Shown here one piece after another: positions 1-14,312 of a DNA stretch of 62,000 nucleotides. Origin of the DNA: Glandiceps talaboti (Eukaryota > Hemichordata > Enteropneusta > Spengelidae). The notes under the pieces were generated by a model. The model saw only the letters and a list, made by a program, of their open reading frames with translations. It ran no database searches and was not told where the DNA came from. The position numbers were made by a program, and so were the translations under genes. The DNA is taken from contig NC_135549.1 in assembly GCF_964340395.1 (NCBI RefSeq), forward strand, positions 21,364,842 through 21,426,841, given 5' to 3'. Each line of letters opens with the position of its first letter. Within the stretch, counting starts at the first letter, position 1.

Positions 1-550
1 ATTAAATCGAGCTCTTCTGTAAATACACTATAATGAAACAAGGTGTTCATTATTATGTAAACTATCCTACTTAATATGCATGTACACGTGCTTCAAAAAT
101 GAATATGCGTACGAGCTATAAGTAAATTTGAGTCAGCAATTGTTTAGATAATGATATTCATAAAAGTTGCTAATTATGCACATTGTAAACAGATTTCAGC
201 CATGAAATGCATCTTTGTAAAGTTCTGTGACATTAATCAAGTCAACGATGTAAGAAAAACCTGCAAATGTTGAATAATGATATTCAAATATTAGAATAAT
301 ACATTAGCGTAACATATTATAAATAAATGGGGATGTTGAAAATACTTTATAATGATATTCATTATGGAAATTAATATGTACAAATTTCGCCATGTGCAAC
401 ATGTGTATCATATCATATCTAAATCCAATTGAATCAAAGTTTTCGAAATGATATAAAGAGAGAACAAGCAATTTTCTAATCATTAGGTCTGCTTTTTACC
501 GCCCCTTCGGGAATTTTATGACAAGGTGATGTCCATCTGTCTATACGTCG

Positions 551-551
551 C

Positions 552-606
<55 letters not shown>
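551..606. repeat. (GTCT)n microsatellite
   Basis: Uninterrupted tetranucleotide tract of about 14 units. Confidence 0.95.
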
Positions 607-2828
607 GTCATTACCTTGTCTAAAACGGTTCCGTTCAAATGGATTGTTTACACAAATTCTTAGACATAGTAGCTAGGCATGATTAGCAATTAGCCGAGAT
701 TCATGTATGACAATTAGATAAATTTGCTTATGAATGAAAAATTTGACAATTTATACATTAGGCAATATCCCATTAGTCGTTGATTAGAATGCTCTCATTT
801 GCTCGGTATACAGTGAATACACTAGAGCACAGAAATCTCATTATTTGATGGACATGGCTTGCATGCAAATAACCCTAATTTGCATAATGACAGACATTCA
901 GTAGACATTATCTTGACATTATCTTGGTAGTTGTGACTTCAGAGTCTGTGTAACTTGGTACACAAAAAGGTAGTCCAATTATTGATATGCTATGAAATAT
1001 TGTGTGGCGTGCTTTTTGAGTAGTATATTTATACATAGATCTATAAAAAGACTTATTTGAGCATATTTTGCTTACTTTGATAATTGCTGAAAGCTGTCAT
1101 AAATGGCTATACATTTATCATCAAGTAATAACATAATTTCAAAACGTAAATTCACATAAATGCTGCCAATTTGGTTGGCACCAGTCAACATTAATGATTC
1201 GAATTTGTAAAAATAGATCACGTTAAATGGTTTTCTAACCAACTGTTCATTACACCTTATGATAAACATTCAGTTTGGATTTGGTTCATTGTTATACTAT
1301 TCTCGTGAAATATCAAAATTCCACAGAAACTTATGGAGTACTTCTCGTAAAAGTGAAGTAGTGTAAATCAGCACTGTAAATACATGTATTTTTTCTGTGG
1401 AGGTGAATAGTCAATTTACCTGAAACGTTTGTCAATCTTTAGAGTGATTATTCCGACTGATTGCATTATTCAGCTATTTTTAGTTTGCAGTTAACGTCAG
1501 CTTAAGTTAAGATTATGGTGTTGTAGAATCGATATCAGGTGTGGCTGTGCATTTAAAAAAATGGCAACATCTCATAGTTAAGATTCTGTAGATAAATGCA
1601 AACTTTAATCTCCCTTCCTTTTCAAGAATTATGTAAGATTTCAAACTTAGAATGTTAACACCGAGGAATGCTCGTTTGTAGAACGGCTAGTTACAAATCA
1701 CGTAATGGTGTATGGAGTTAGAATGCCGATCTTCACATGAACACATATATACAAAATATTTTAACACAGATATACATGAATACACACTTGACACATTTAT
1801 TTACATACAGGTATATATATTTGCATACGTAGATAGATACATAAATATACATATAGATCCACCCACCCATCCTTTCATCCACCCCACCCTCCCACACACA
1901 CCACACACACATTATTATGAATTTGCGTGACTGCAGGGTAAGCTTAGTAGCTGACATTTGAAACCTAAAATTGCATCCCCGCTGAAGAGGGCAATTCAGT
2001 GGTAGAGTCAGATTGAATTCTTAACATGTGCCATTAATACAGTAATAGCTCGTTATTCTGTTATGACCCATATATTTACAATATGCTCTAATTCAAATAT
2101 TGTTGTATCTGTAACAAAAACAGTCGATGGGGTATGAATAACATTAACACAAACATAACCATACTCCCATGCACACATGATAAAATTCCTTAAATTTTAC
2201 CATCTTAGTCACCGGATCAGGATGTATAAATGATTTGGACCGTTAATGAACAAACTGTGTATTGCATACAACAAGACTACTGATCACTGTCTCCCTATGC
2301 ATAAACAAATACTGTTATTCAAATTAATCGGAAAATGTACTTTGGATATGGGAAAACACTATGTTAATGTGTTCAATGTATAGGCCTGCATTCTCTCTGA
2401 GAGCAGGTAACAAGGACACATACAGCCCATTTGTAAACACAATCCGATAAATTGGAAATCCCACTCTAAAAATTCTGGAATGCTCTATCACTATTCAACT
2501 CTTCCCTAAAGACCTATCCTATCAAGTTCACTTTAGTCTGAAATGTTTTTCATAGGTATCATACAATTATATTACTCGGCGTGTGATGTTAATCTGTAAA
2601 GCGCATCCAGATTTTAATGAATCACGCTATACAAAAAAGTGTATACTTAGATTAGGAATACATTCGTCTTGTGCAGCAAATTGTATCTACACATATACTA
2701 AAATTAAACCCGAGTTATTCCCCTGTTTTTTTCATAAAAAGGGTGTTACCAGTCTCGGCCCCTTCTCGTGAAAAAAATTCTCGACGAAAACCTGCAGCCA
2801 TGCAATCTAATTGAGTGCTAATTAAGTT

Positions 2829-2831
2829 TTT

Positions 2832-2884
<53 letters not shown>
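2829..2884. repeat. (AAC)n microsatellite
   Basis: Uninterrupted trinucleotide tract. The same motif, on one strand or the other, recurs near 33.17, 41.17, 50.64 and 53.31 kb. Confidence 0.95.
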
Positions 2885-3977
2885 GCGTTTCAGAAAAAAA
2901 TTCAACTCGCAGATAAATCTAAACCTGTCTGGAATATAGTTTACACTGAGTAAATGCACTGTAATGAATATCCTAATAAATAATTTTGCACATAGGAAAT
3001 CGGAATATGTCTACGTGAAGCCTAGGTACACTGAATAATTCATCGTTGTCTAACTCCACACAGAAATATTTAATGAGTATGGTTCCTTGTTGGAATACAA
3101 TCTAATCACTCGAATTCGGGATATGCAAACATTACACGGGTTTTGATAATTCAAGGAAATGCAGGGAATCCATAGAATGAAATCGTTATTTTGTAAATCG
3201 CAAGTGCATGCGCTGTGTGTACCCAATTTCACAACTAAAAATAGATGATTAAACTTTGTAGTCGAGTCGAGATTTTTTACCCAATCCGATCATTTCTGCA
3301 ATAGAATCAAATAGATTAAATCCTATTTTTTCCATTTGCGATATAAGTGCTTAAAGGTATTGGTTTTATGCGTTCCACCAGAAGACCCTAGGGGATGAAT
3401 TGTATGCTGCGACGGAGAACGAATTTTCTACCATTGCGTACATCGGGCAAAGGGGGCGATTCTGTTACAACTAAATATCAGGTGCAGCTGGGTTTTCACT
3501 GAGATGTTTAATACCCGAATTTGAAGACAACGTGGAAGAAGCTGTATTAGAGATGATGATGGACCTATTAACGCTGGGCGATGGGTTCTCTGTGCATGAG
3601 TTATCCTCTCCAGGTCGAGGGAATATGTAAAAACCAATTATTCAGCTCAATGAACACTGGGACACATGGCCAGACGTAAACATTATAATTTCTTTCAAAA
3701 TAAAATGTGCTGTTGTGTAGATCTTTATTGAATAATGGACTATTTATAGCACAATTTACGAAGCTAACAGAATCAAATAACCAGCCTACGAGGCGACACT
3801 TATACAGGTATATAGTAGTGTATATTGAAAATATATTTATTATCGACATTGTTCAGTATTCTTGATGTGTCCAAGTTGAGCAAGCTTCCCCCCACACATC
3901 CTGGATTAACAGTATGGAATGTTAAGTGAGAGCAGAGGGAGAAGGTCACAGAATTTTTGATAATTTTGGGACGTTTC

Positions 3978-4107
<130 letters not shown>

Positions 4108-4142
4108 GAGGGGAAGGAGGGAAGACAAACAGACAGACAGAG

Positions 4143-4195
4143 ATAGATTACATATATTAGATAGATACATAGATACATAGATAGATAGATAGATT

Positions 4196-4230
<35 letters not shown>
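4143..4230. repeat. (GATA)n microsatellite
   Basis: Interrupted GATA/TAGA tetranucleotide array immediately after the AG tract, making a compound satellite of about 250 bp. Confidence 0.9.
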
Positions 4231-7200
4231 TATTATTATTTACCAATTTTAGTTATGAGATCATTTGTTCTTCATCGATGACAGTGATACATTGCATGTA
4301 TTGTATTTACGATAGTAGATTCACGTGTACATATATATCAGACCATATATTTAACAGAAATGTTAATATGTTGTATAAATATGTGACGAAAAATATGGAC
4401 AATAGTCATTGTGACTTACGTATCATACGAAACTTGCTAGCTATTTAGGTTTTAATAGGCCTCTCTAGCTCTGGCTATTCACAGTAATGTACGTCTACAG
4501 GTAAGATATTTTGCCATGATGGTATCAAAAATCATCTATGCTACCCCTTAAAAAACAATATAGATGCTAAGCAGTACAGCTACTGCAATCTGAGAGTGTC
4601 AATGTCACCAAAACCGCGCTGTGTACTACTAATATCCATAGCATCTACACATATCCGTCATCTAGGCGTGATTGTATCAAAATTGTCAGTGTTCTATTTG
4701 AATTTCAAACTGATAACAGGTTTCCTGGAAAATAGAACACTATCATCGGCAATTGAAACTGAAGTGTTTAAAATAGGCCAAATGCATCTTTGTATGTCCC
4801 AGGGAATAGAACTGATACTTTCCCATCAATGACATTGCTCTTAGCTAGCAACCTTGACCCGTGTCTATGTAAGAAGCGTACCTGTCACTTTCATAAGTTG
4901 TAAATACATTGGAAGATGATTTAGAAACAAGAAAGTGATTCTTTGAGTTTGACGCAATGTTCATCTTTGCCAAAAAGGAGATGAAATAGATTTAAGTGTT
5001 TGATATTGTAAATGGCGTTAAGTGGAACCCTGGGCATGGTCAGTTGTCGTTTTATTTGCCTATATAGTGTCAGCTAGCTTGCTTCATTGGTATGTTTGGT
5101 GTCAATTGGCACTTCATTTACACATTTGGTGACAGTTGACACTTTTTTTGAAATATCTGGTGTCTGCTGGCACTTCATTTGCAAGTCTAGGTTCTTGCTT
5201 TCTGTTGTTTAGAGCTTTATTTGCACATCTATGATTATAACAAATGATAGGCCAACCTAAAAACGAACCATATACAATGATGGTAAAACACATTTCATTT
5301 CATTTTGAAACATTTCAAGTTGATTTTACGTAATACTTATTCGGTCATTTTGATTTTATTCCATTGAAATTTGTCTGTATGGCAGGCGATTTCTTACCAT
5401 CAGTTCTACAGTTAGGAAATGTACACAGTTTACGTTTAAACAATATTTGTCGCTCCTCTCCCGCTCCCCGCTCAAAACGTTTTCAGGCCCGCCAAATGGA
5501 AATATTGAAATTATTGTTGCTACCACCTGTCACCTACACTGTTGGAGACGTAAATTGGTACAGTATGACAGAATGATACATTACATGTAAATTAACAGTG
5601 ATAACCAACTACAATAACAGTCCAAACGAGATTACTTTACAAAGTGTGTGGATTTCACATGCATACGCTGATGACGTAATAAATAATTTTGAAACAAAGT
5701 GGGCATAGTCTGTAGTCAAGCAGCAATATTAATGATATGTGCAGCCTGCATGATGATATATTGCCTATCACCAAAAAAAATGAAATGACATAAATATGGG
5801 TAGGTCAGGCCCGTTGAAAAGCATTTTTTTTATTTTCCTGACAGTGTCCTTATTAAAGAGTCAATACAGAAACTGGTTGCTATGACAATGGCGTAAGTTT
5901 GAACAAAATAGATGTCATCAGTGTCAAATTCGAGCCTTTCTAAAAAAAAACCTGACAGTTAAATCTCTATAAGCCTTAAGGCCAAAACAATTCCTGGTTA
6001 ACGGTGCATCACTTAAATACCCTCGCATCGGTCTTTTTGTCGTGTTTGTCTAGCCCATGCAGTCTGCAGATCCAGGGGGAAGTACAAAAATAACCCTCTC
6101 TACTTCAGTGAAGACAACTGCAGAGCCAATCATGAACAAGCAAATGACATCTGTCCCAAATACACACTTGCTCTAAAGTACTAAATAAAAAGATCAGTAA
6201 CTTCCATAAATACATGTAGTAGATTGAGTGACAGGTTTGTTGAGAATTAAAATAAAAAAAATCGCGTCGTCGCACCACTTTAGACAAAATGTCTTGACAT
6301 TTTTTTGGGGGAGTTTAACTATTCACAGTCACCACATTGCCAGAAAAATGTACCCGCAGACCATGTATTACATAAGTATCGTTCCATGTTTTATACAAAA
6401 AAGTATCAAGCATGCAACTTGAAGAAAATGATTCCTTGCATTAATAAAGAAAGGGTTTCAGTTCCAAAATTTAATTCTACATGTTTTGAGTATGAATGTC
6501 AATACTAGATATATCACACAAGTTCTAAATGTTCACTGTCGTAAAGTGTCGATGACGTGTTTTATCAAAGGTGGTACAAGCCGCAGTAATTGAACTTTTC
6601 TTTCTGCCTTTCTCTATATTTTTATTTATAGCCCAGCTTTTTATTTCATATCTTCCGAAGACAGGAAATTTACCCTAATTTCTAATCATTTACGGTATGT
6701 GCTAGAATTTCTCAATAAAAAATTATGTAATCTTCGAAAATTAAATCAACGTTGATTTGAGAAATAATAAATTTTATATTTATTTATTACAATGTAACCG
6801 GATTTCTGTGTGACTGCAAGCAAATTCTGTAAGTATCGCTGATCGTGTATGTAGTCTGCTAGGTTTCTGAATGTTTTTTTTTTATTGCCAGCGACTCGAA
6901 CAAACAGCTTTGAATTTCATGATTACTGTTCAGGTTTGCAGGCGTTCGTATGTAACTATCATTAATGGAATGTGCAGGTACGGGTCATCTATTCTTTAAC
7001 CTCTCACGAGAAATACACACGTGAATGGCCGGCTAATACATTGTAAAATGGGAACGAGTAGGCAAAACGTCGTCAGATGATTACAATGATATAACTAGTT
7101 CTCATAGACACAAAAGAGGCCGGCATTCTGCTTTCGTTCATTGCCCGAGGGGATGTAACTAGAAGAATCGATATTGCACTTTTTTTTTCAAAATTGAAAA

Positions 7201-7507
7201 TCAAAGGATGTATGTAGACTGTTGCTCTTGATCGGCGTACAAAAATGTACCACGCGGGAGAGTTAATCTGGTGACCCTTGGAAAATATCAACGTAGGTGT
7301 ATTATTCTTGCCTGTCAAACCAGTCTGTCCGTTAACTAAATGTGAAATGATGACACTGTACTTGCGTGCACTGTACAAATGTACCCTGACTGTGTGTAAG
7401 GTTGGGTAGAATTTGATAGGCCACTGGAAAGGAACGATAACGTTATTATGTACACTCCCTCAAACACATTAAACTGACACAAAAACAAGGCTCATAGATA
7501 CAAACAG

Positions 7508-7620
7508 ACATACATACACGTGTACATACATACATACATACATACATACACGTGTACATACATACACGTGTACATACATACATACATACATACATACACA
7601 CATACACACATGCATACATG

Positions 7621-7682
<62 letters not shown>
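7508..7682. repeat. compound (CATA)n-(TA)n microsatellite
   Basis: CATA tetranucleotides with CACGTGTA interruptions are followed by about 58 bp of pure alternating TA. The Met-Tyr-Val-Cys open frame on the minus strand is an artefact of this tract. Confidence 0.95.
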
Positions 7683-7686
<4 letters not shown>

Positions 7687-8105
7687 ATAATGAGATAACA
7701 GTATTTCACAAAATTTTGATTAATATCCTCATGTGAAAAGAAAAGAACGTATACACTGCTAAATGCAACAAGAAAAGTCACTGGATCGTTTGAATTGTAT
7801 TCTGGGTCTTCGACTTTAAATAGGCCAATTACACAGTACTTAAAAGTCACACACTAGATGTGTCTTTGATAACACTGTCGAAGTCAAAGATGCACTTACA
7901 TCACGTTTAAGAAAATGAAATCGACTTTTTAATACTCCCGGGAAGGATTAGTGTTCCCTACGGAGCTGTATTGTGCTGAAATCTTATAATGAACTGCATC
8001 ATAGTAATGACAAACTCGTGTGATACACATTGAAAACAAACCAGGAATTGTCAACAGTCAAAGATAAACGAGTGCAAAAGCAGATTTTTTGATGAAATGC
8101 GTACT

Positions 8106-8182
8106 ATGTATGTATGTATGTATGTATGTATGTATGTATGTATGTATATTATATGTATGTATGTATGTATGTATGTATTGAT

Positions 8183-8247
<65 letters not shown>
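8106..8247. repeat. compound (GTAT)n-(GATT)n microsatellite
   Basis: GTAT units give way to about 17 GATT units. GATT/TTGA tails also end LINE copies elsewhere in the window (19.28 and 47.9 kb), so the second half could be a LINE tail. I found no recognisable LINE body next to it. Confidence 0.9.
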
Positions 8248-10058
8248 ATGAACCAAGATTGCTCCAATTCCAGGTCCATGAAAAGATAAATTCAACAATA
8301 CACAAATAGGACTGACATGAAAACACTAATTAAATGATGTTAACTTAAGTAATTATATAAAAATGTTCCTAGAAACATTAAAACTCGCAACATTCAGGTC
8401 AACATTCTGAAAATAGGCCGTGGATTTTAAAATGAGTGACTCCTGGATAAAAAAAGAAAATTTTCAGATATTTGTTGGAGCAGGAGGTCAGAAGTGTTGG
8501 ACTACGGTGAAGGGACGCCATAATTGATACGTATAAGTGCGTTGGGTATATTGTAGCATGAATTTTATTGATTCATCTATTATAAATATTGGTGTAAATA
8601 TTTAGTTATATGGCATAGCAACCCTAAATGATTTAAATCAAATTCTATGCGTCGATTCTATATTATTATGTTTAAATGTTAATGCGTTTTAGTACGAGTT
8701 TCGTTGTGAATTGAAGGGGGCGCTAGAGTGATGGCTACGGATGATAGAACTGACAAGTATATAGACAGAAATTCACATTTGCATAAACACATACAGCAAG
8801 ACGTGGTTTAAACTATTTGCATAATGTGACGTCATTAAGAAACTACTGAACACTTTCTCATTTCTCTTACTAAAATAAAACTTCTTTAACCCGTTATTTA
8901 TTTATTTATTCATTTGTTTATTTATATTAATACCTTATTAAACATTATTACACACATCGAGAAGCAGATAATACATCTCATCTAAAATTAAAATTCAAGG
9001 AAGAACCTTTCAAAGTTTTAGCTTATTTCAACGGGTTGCCATATGATGTTCTAAAGTTGGAAATGTTGACCCAGCCACAAACAGTGTAGCAGGACTACGC
9101 AGTTTATGATCACATTTTCAGTTCTTTTTTTCTTTAAGCTCTCTTAAGAGAAATAAGCTACAGTTACCTTATCTTCATCTTTCACCGAACTTCGTTATCC
9201 TTCAGTTATATAGCTACGAATTCTTTATATTTTTTATTAAAACAACTTTGACTTTACTATGTGTGAGTACTTGTGACAATAATGTGAAACGTCAAAGCGT
9301 AATTCCAAGTTGTTTGAAACCCAATCATTTCAAAAAACTAAAAAATGCGTTATTGAGGTTTGTTATTGTAACTACAGGAAGTGAAAGTAAACAAACTGGG
9401 TAAACGAGTTGATTTCAGTACACGGGTCGGGTATTTGGCGGGGGGGGGGGGGTCGGGCGTGAACCCACGTTTATCGTACCCGTGCCAAAGAACAATTGGT
9501 ATTCCAAACGTCAAGGATTATAGTTATTGATAAGGACTGTATTACTTTTTGCTTTTGCACTCCTGGGTAAACAAGTTGCCACTTGTAATCACAAGTAAAT
9601 AAATTATTTATGCAAAGGTCACGGTTCAATATATACGAGGAAGCAACAGACCTATGTACAGAGTGGACTTGACGTAGTAACTACTTGCTACTACACATTG
9701 TACATCCTAGTATATGTACAATGACAAACTTTTTTTTACACCTGTCAGTTTAAATGCTTTGAAAAACTTCATATCAAATAAAAACATTTTTTTTGGGGGG
9801 GGGGGCCGGTGGCCAAAGGCAATAAAGCATATTATTATTATCATAAAAAAAATCAAAATAGGAAAATATAGCAAAGTTAAAGTATACCAACTTATTATCC
9901 ATATGGCCTTTTGATTGACGCCTCAATGTTTTATAAGTATTTTAAGTAGAGTGGAAAATATTGATAAATGTGTCTACATGAACAATGAAAAGATCCAACG
10001 ACAGAGGACGCTCTGCATCGAACCTGACCACGGATGTTCCTGCTGCGATATGTACAGT

Positions 10059-11598
10059 ATGGCTAAACCGCTATTCGTTCTCCTTTTATTATACGTGTCA
10101 CTTCTACAGAATCGAGGTGTCGAGTCGTTTAAAATTCTTGTAGCCCCCGGAATGAGTGTTGGCAGTACGTACATGTATATGGAAATAATCGGACGACATC
10201 TGGCTGAGCACGGCCATCAGGTCACGATATTGGTAAACAATGCTACGTCCAATCCTAGTGTCAACGATGGCGCTAGTTCACTTCATTTTGAAACATATGC
10301 CTACAAATCAACCGGACCTGTGGTAGCGGATAAGTCAAATAAATACCTGAATGGCAAGACTACACTGTTTGATTGGTTGGAGGCTTGGCTGACGGCGTTG
10401 CCTGAATGTGACCAGATCCTAGGAGACCGAGAGCTCCTCGGTAGGCTGCAGAAAGCGGACTTTGATCTGGTAGTGGCTAACGTGTTTGTAATTTGTCCCA
10501 TACTCCTAGTGCAACAATTATCTCTGCCATTCGTACTAGTTGGCAATAATAGAATAAGCCCAATGATGGATGGAGATATGTATAACATTCCCAGCAATCC
10601 AGCATATGTTCCATCCATGGGAACTGGTCTGACGTCACAAATGTCATTTTTGCAAAGACTCAAAAACGTTGCAAATTACGGTTCCTCGTATGTACTTTAC
10701 AATTTCTACATGTTGCCTCACTATAGAAACTTACAACACAAGTACAATATTCGACCTGAGTTGACCTTGCATAAAATGGCGGAGGCTGCAGAACTGTTTA
10801 TTTATAATACGGACTTCGCATTTGATTATCCACGTCCTTTAATGCCTAATGTGGTATTGATAGGTGGAATAATGGCAGGTCCAGCTGAACCTCTGGAGAA
10901 GGTATGTACGTGCACCGCGCAAGGGTCTACATAGGCATTTTGAAATAAAAAGGAACTAGTACACATGCACTTCAAATGGAAGATGTAGAGATCGTAATGT
11001 CGCATGATAAAAGTTCAGGTATAACACAGTGTATGACCTTGTGACCTACCACACATAGCAGACAACCATTTTTCTATATAAAAAAAGAAGAAGAAGAATG
11101 AATTTGGGACTTTGCATGATTTTTGGTAATTATCCAAACGCTGTCATTTGTTCCACATCCATTGATACAACATCCCACCACTGCAACTATTGTAACATAT
11201 TATATATCGGAACATAATGGTCAAATCACTGCTGACTATAATCTTAGGTGTGGTAGTTGTGGTGGCAGCGGTGGGTCCAAGTCCTTACCACTGATTCGGT
11301 TACGGGAGTCCCTTTTCGGCGCTTAAACTCACGTTTTTTTGAACGGTGGGGGTACATATTTTAGAAAAAGGAAATTGAGGGACACTTTTAAAACTGAATT
11401 AGGATGGGTCACGTTTTACGCTACAGACTGGACTTGATCTCCCCTGCCCCCCCCTTATAATTACTGAAGGCTCCCTTTTCGATGTGACACAAGTTGAACT
11501 CAGAACTATTTTAAAGTGGGTTTCTCCTACTGATAAAGTAAATATATAACGTACTCGTAGTAATATTGTTTTTCTTTAAAGCACGACTAGGTCACACC

Positions 11599-11637
<39 letters not shown>

Positions 11638-13326
11638 GGCAAGCAAAACATTGTAACCAAAAATCCACCCCTATATCCTCATGACCTCACCTTCCTTCAT
11701 TCCACAGTACTGCAATCGATGCAATATCTTTTTCTCTCTCTCCATGTGAACCTAATAAAATGTGATTGCAAGAACGTGAGCCACGCATTACCCACTGTTG
11801 ATTGTTCCCCAATTATTCTGAATTTCATGACATCTCTTTGTATATTTTGATACCACTCAGGATTTAGAAGAGTTCATGCAATCGTCAGGAGAGCACGGTG
11901 TGGTGATATTTTCATTGGGTTCGTACATGAAAATCACTGGAAGGGATGATAAGTCAGTAATGATTTTGTCAGCACTGGGTCGGCTGCCACAAAGGGTTAT
12001 CTTGAAAGGCACGGGATATCCACCAAACGCCTTGGGTAACAATACGAAAGCTGTGTCGTGGCTTCCACAAAATGACTTACTTGGTAAGTGATCATTTTCA
12101 TTTCTTTGGTTGCTATAATCGTTCTGTAACGTGCGTATCTACATTTAAACAATAGGTTCTCACCATTTGATTGTACACAGTCGATTTCTTGTTTGAAAGT
12201 AACAATGTCCAAACCAAAAATACAAAATAACCAGACATACTATGAGATACACCGAGTCGGTACGCTCCCATCTCTCAAAAAATTGAAAGATAGTGCTATG
12301 ATGGCGAACGACACGATGTATTTTACATTATTTAATGTTGGTTTTGCTTACAGAGAATTCGTTGAAATCTTGATTATGGTCTATAATTTAGTGAATGCCA
12401 GCAGCGTCATTCATAAATTATGTATGTAACCAGCCCCAAACGCGTACTTTGCACACATTGTTTGTTTATTTGTCGGTTAGTATTTTAATATGTATGTCAG
12501 GTCATCCCAAGACCAAGGCCATAATCTACCACGGTGGACTGAACGGGGTGTATGAGGCCATTTACCACGGTGTCCCGATAGTCGGGATGCCCCTCTACAC
12601 TGACCAATATGATAATATCCCGTGGATGGCTGATAAAGGTATGGCTGTGACGTTGGATGTGAAAACACTCACTGAAGATAAACTCTATGACGCTGTACTG
12701 AAAGTAGTTACTGATGCCAGGTATGTGACTTTGTGTAGATAAGCAAATCAAATCAAAGCTATGGTCACAAATATCCTTAGCTCATTAATGTAAAATGTTC
12801 TGTACATATGGCCGAAGTAATATTTTTCGTCGGGAAAATATACTCTGCGTGGGGAATGACTTTGTACGTATTCCACTTATGGAGATTATAGTGGTCAAAG
12901 ACATTCTCCTCGCTAAGTAATTAACGTATACAATTGTTCTGTGTGTGTTTGCGATTTCTTTTTAATCGAAAGGTGTAAACTTAATTACAAGTAGCGATTT
13001 AACTCTGAAGAAACACACAACGCGATATTCTTTTCTCTTTCAGGTATAAACAGAACGCAGAACGTTTGTCCCGTATCCATAGAGACAGACCCATGTCACC
13101 TGGTGACACAGCTGTATTTTGGATTGAACACGTCATCAAACATGGCGGACAACATCTCCGATCACAGGCTGGAAATCTGAACTTTGTTCAGTACTACTTG
13201 ATAGATGTGATGCTGTTTTTAGTTTTAGTAACATTGACGGTGATTGTCTTGATCAAGAAAACGTGTTCATGTTTGTATAAATGCTGTCGGGGTCTTTCAG
13301 ATCGAGAAAAACGAAAGTCAGATTAA
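10059..13326 (+). CDS. UDP-glycosyltransferase (UDP-glucuronosyltransferase-like), 4 exons, intact
   Basis: Predicted exons are 10059-10901, 11861-12083, 12501-12720 and 13044-13326. Donors are GTATGT, GTAAGT and GTATGT and acceptors are CAG. Phases fit and give 522 codons plus TAA, the usual UGT length. An ATG at 10050 and one at 9915 are also in frame; 10059 is chosen because it opens directly into a hydrophobic signal peptide (about residues 4-17). The N-terminal half binds the aglycone. The C-terminal half carries the UDP-sugar signature: FSLGS, WLPQNDLLGHP, HGGLNGVYEAIYHGVP and an Asp-Gln pair in PLYTDQYDN. A membrane anchor (about VMLFLVLVTLTVIVLI) and a short basic tail follow, as in ER-resident type I UGTs. 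The likely role is sugar transfer from a UDP-sugar to small lipophilic acceptors. Oddity: the usual catalytic His is Thr37 and its Asp partner is Asn141. Substrate and sugar cannot be told from sequence. Confidence 0.93.
11255..11490 (+). repeat. dispersed G-rich repeat, copy 1 (UGT intron 1)
   Basis: It begins near GGTGGCAGCGGTGGG and contains GTTTTACGC and TAATTACTGAAGGCT. The reverse complement of the same sequence occurs at 14068-14312, and a related piece at about 50455-50620. I read it as a transposon-derived dispersed family. Ends and target duplications were not resolved. Confidence 0.6.
11597..11637. repeat. (GTCT)n microsatellite in UGT intron 1
   Basis: About ten CTGT units between exons 1 and 2. 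The Cys-Leu-Ser-Val open frame over it is an artefact. Confidence 0.93.
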
Positions 13327-13383
13327 GAAATTATAAAATGCCGACTACATGTACATTAGACACTATTGTTCGGTATATGATTA

Positions 13384-13389
13384 AATAAA
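13384..13389 (+). terminator. candidate polyadenylation signal of the UGT gene
   Basis: AATAAA lies about 58 bp after the TAA stop, in a typical 3'-UTR position. No other canonical hexamer is closer. Confidence 0.6.
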
Positions 13390-14067
13390 TATCACGGTAG
13401 TTTTAAAGTACTACTAATTTTCTTAAAATTTAAAGGGATGTTCAATTTGTTTGTGTATTTGTCAAATCGACATCTAAACTGATGATGTGCAATTTTTACA
13501 ATAAACCGAGTTATGTTACAGTTAATGTTAATTGCTTGATTCTCAAAACTCTTATTAAATAATGTACTTTACAATGTGTACCTATAATACCTATTGACAT
13601 AACAGGTGTTCGTATCTAGTTCTATTCTATGTGTATAGCTATGTGCCACATATTTAGGTTTCTATTTATACAGTTCATCATGGTTGACATGCTTGTTTTT
13701 GTTCAGTACAGTTCTTCTATTATGCATCTGTCTATTATTAACAGCATAGATACGAATTCCTGTCATTCAAGTTAGAGAAAAGATGCCTTTGAAGTGCATA
13801 TTTTAATTATTTGTACGCACTACTGTACTGAGATGATGTTAATTTAAAAATGCAGATTATATAAAACAATGTCACTATGGTTAGAACTCCAAAACTACTG
13901 GGACGATTGTTGAAAATGCAAATTGTTTTTTTTTTTATTTAAATGTAATTTCTCGTCAAAATTCTTTACCTAAGGAATTTGAGGTAAGGATGTTCTAGTA
14001 TAGTGGATGTGCGCATTGTAAATTATAGAGTATAAGATAGTCTGATCCGTGATGTGCAAAAATAGAA

Positions 14068-14312
14068 AGCCTTCAGTAATTACAAGGGGAGGGCCGGGAG
14101 AAATTAGGCTCGGACTGTTGCGTAAAATGTGAGACCCTCCCCCTGTGTTAAAAAGTGGCACTCTGGATCCTCATACTTTCTTTCTCTAAAACATGACCCT
14201 CCTCAAATTCAAAACATGAGTTAAATGCTGTCAGGTATTTAAAAGGACATGAGTCCCAGAATCAATGGTAAGGACTTCATCCCACCGCTGCCACCAATAT
14301 GTTGAAAGTTGT
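14068..14312 (-). repeat. dispersed G-rich repeat, copy 2 (inverted)
   Basis: This is the reverse complement of the repeat at 11255-11490. The two copies face each other across UGT exons 2-4, about 2.6 kb apart. Confidence 0.6.

Noticed and set aside
1984-2030. tRNA-like A-box (CAGTGGTAGAGT)
   Set aside because: No B-box GGTTCGAATCC or cloverleaf follows. At best a decayed SINE head.
7446-7850. 134-codon minus-strand frame
   Set aside because: Mostly CATA/TA repeat translation. The non-repeat remainder shows no motif.
9915-10058. Upstream in-frame extension of the UGT first exon
   Set aside because: It would put about 48 polar residues before the signal peptide. The ATG at 10059 (or 10050) gives a proper signal sequence.
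12193-12429. 78-codon plus-strand frame between UGT exons 2 and 3
   Set aside because: It lies inside an intron with good donor and acceptor, and UGT sequence continues across it in phase.
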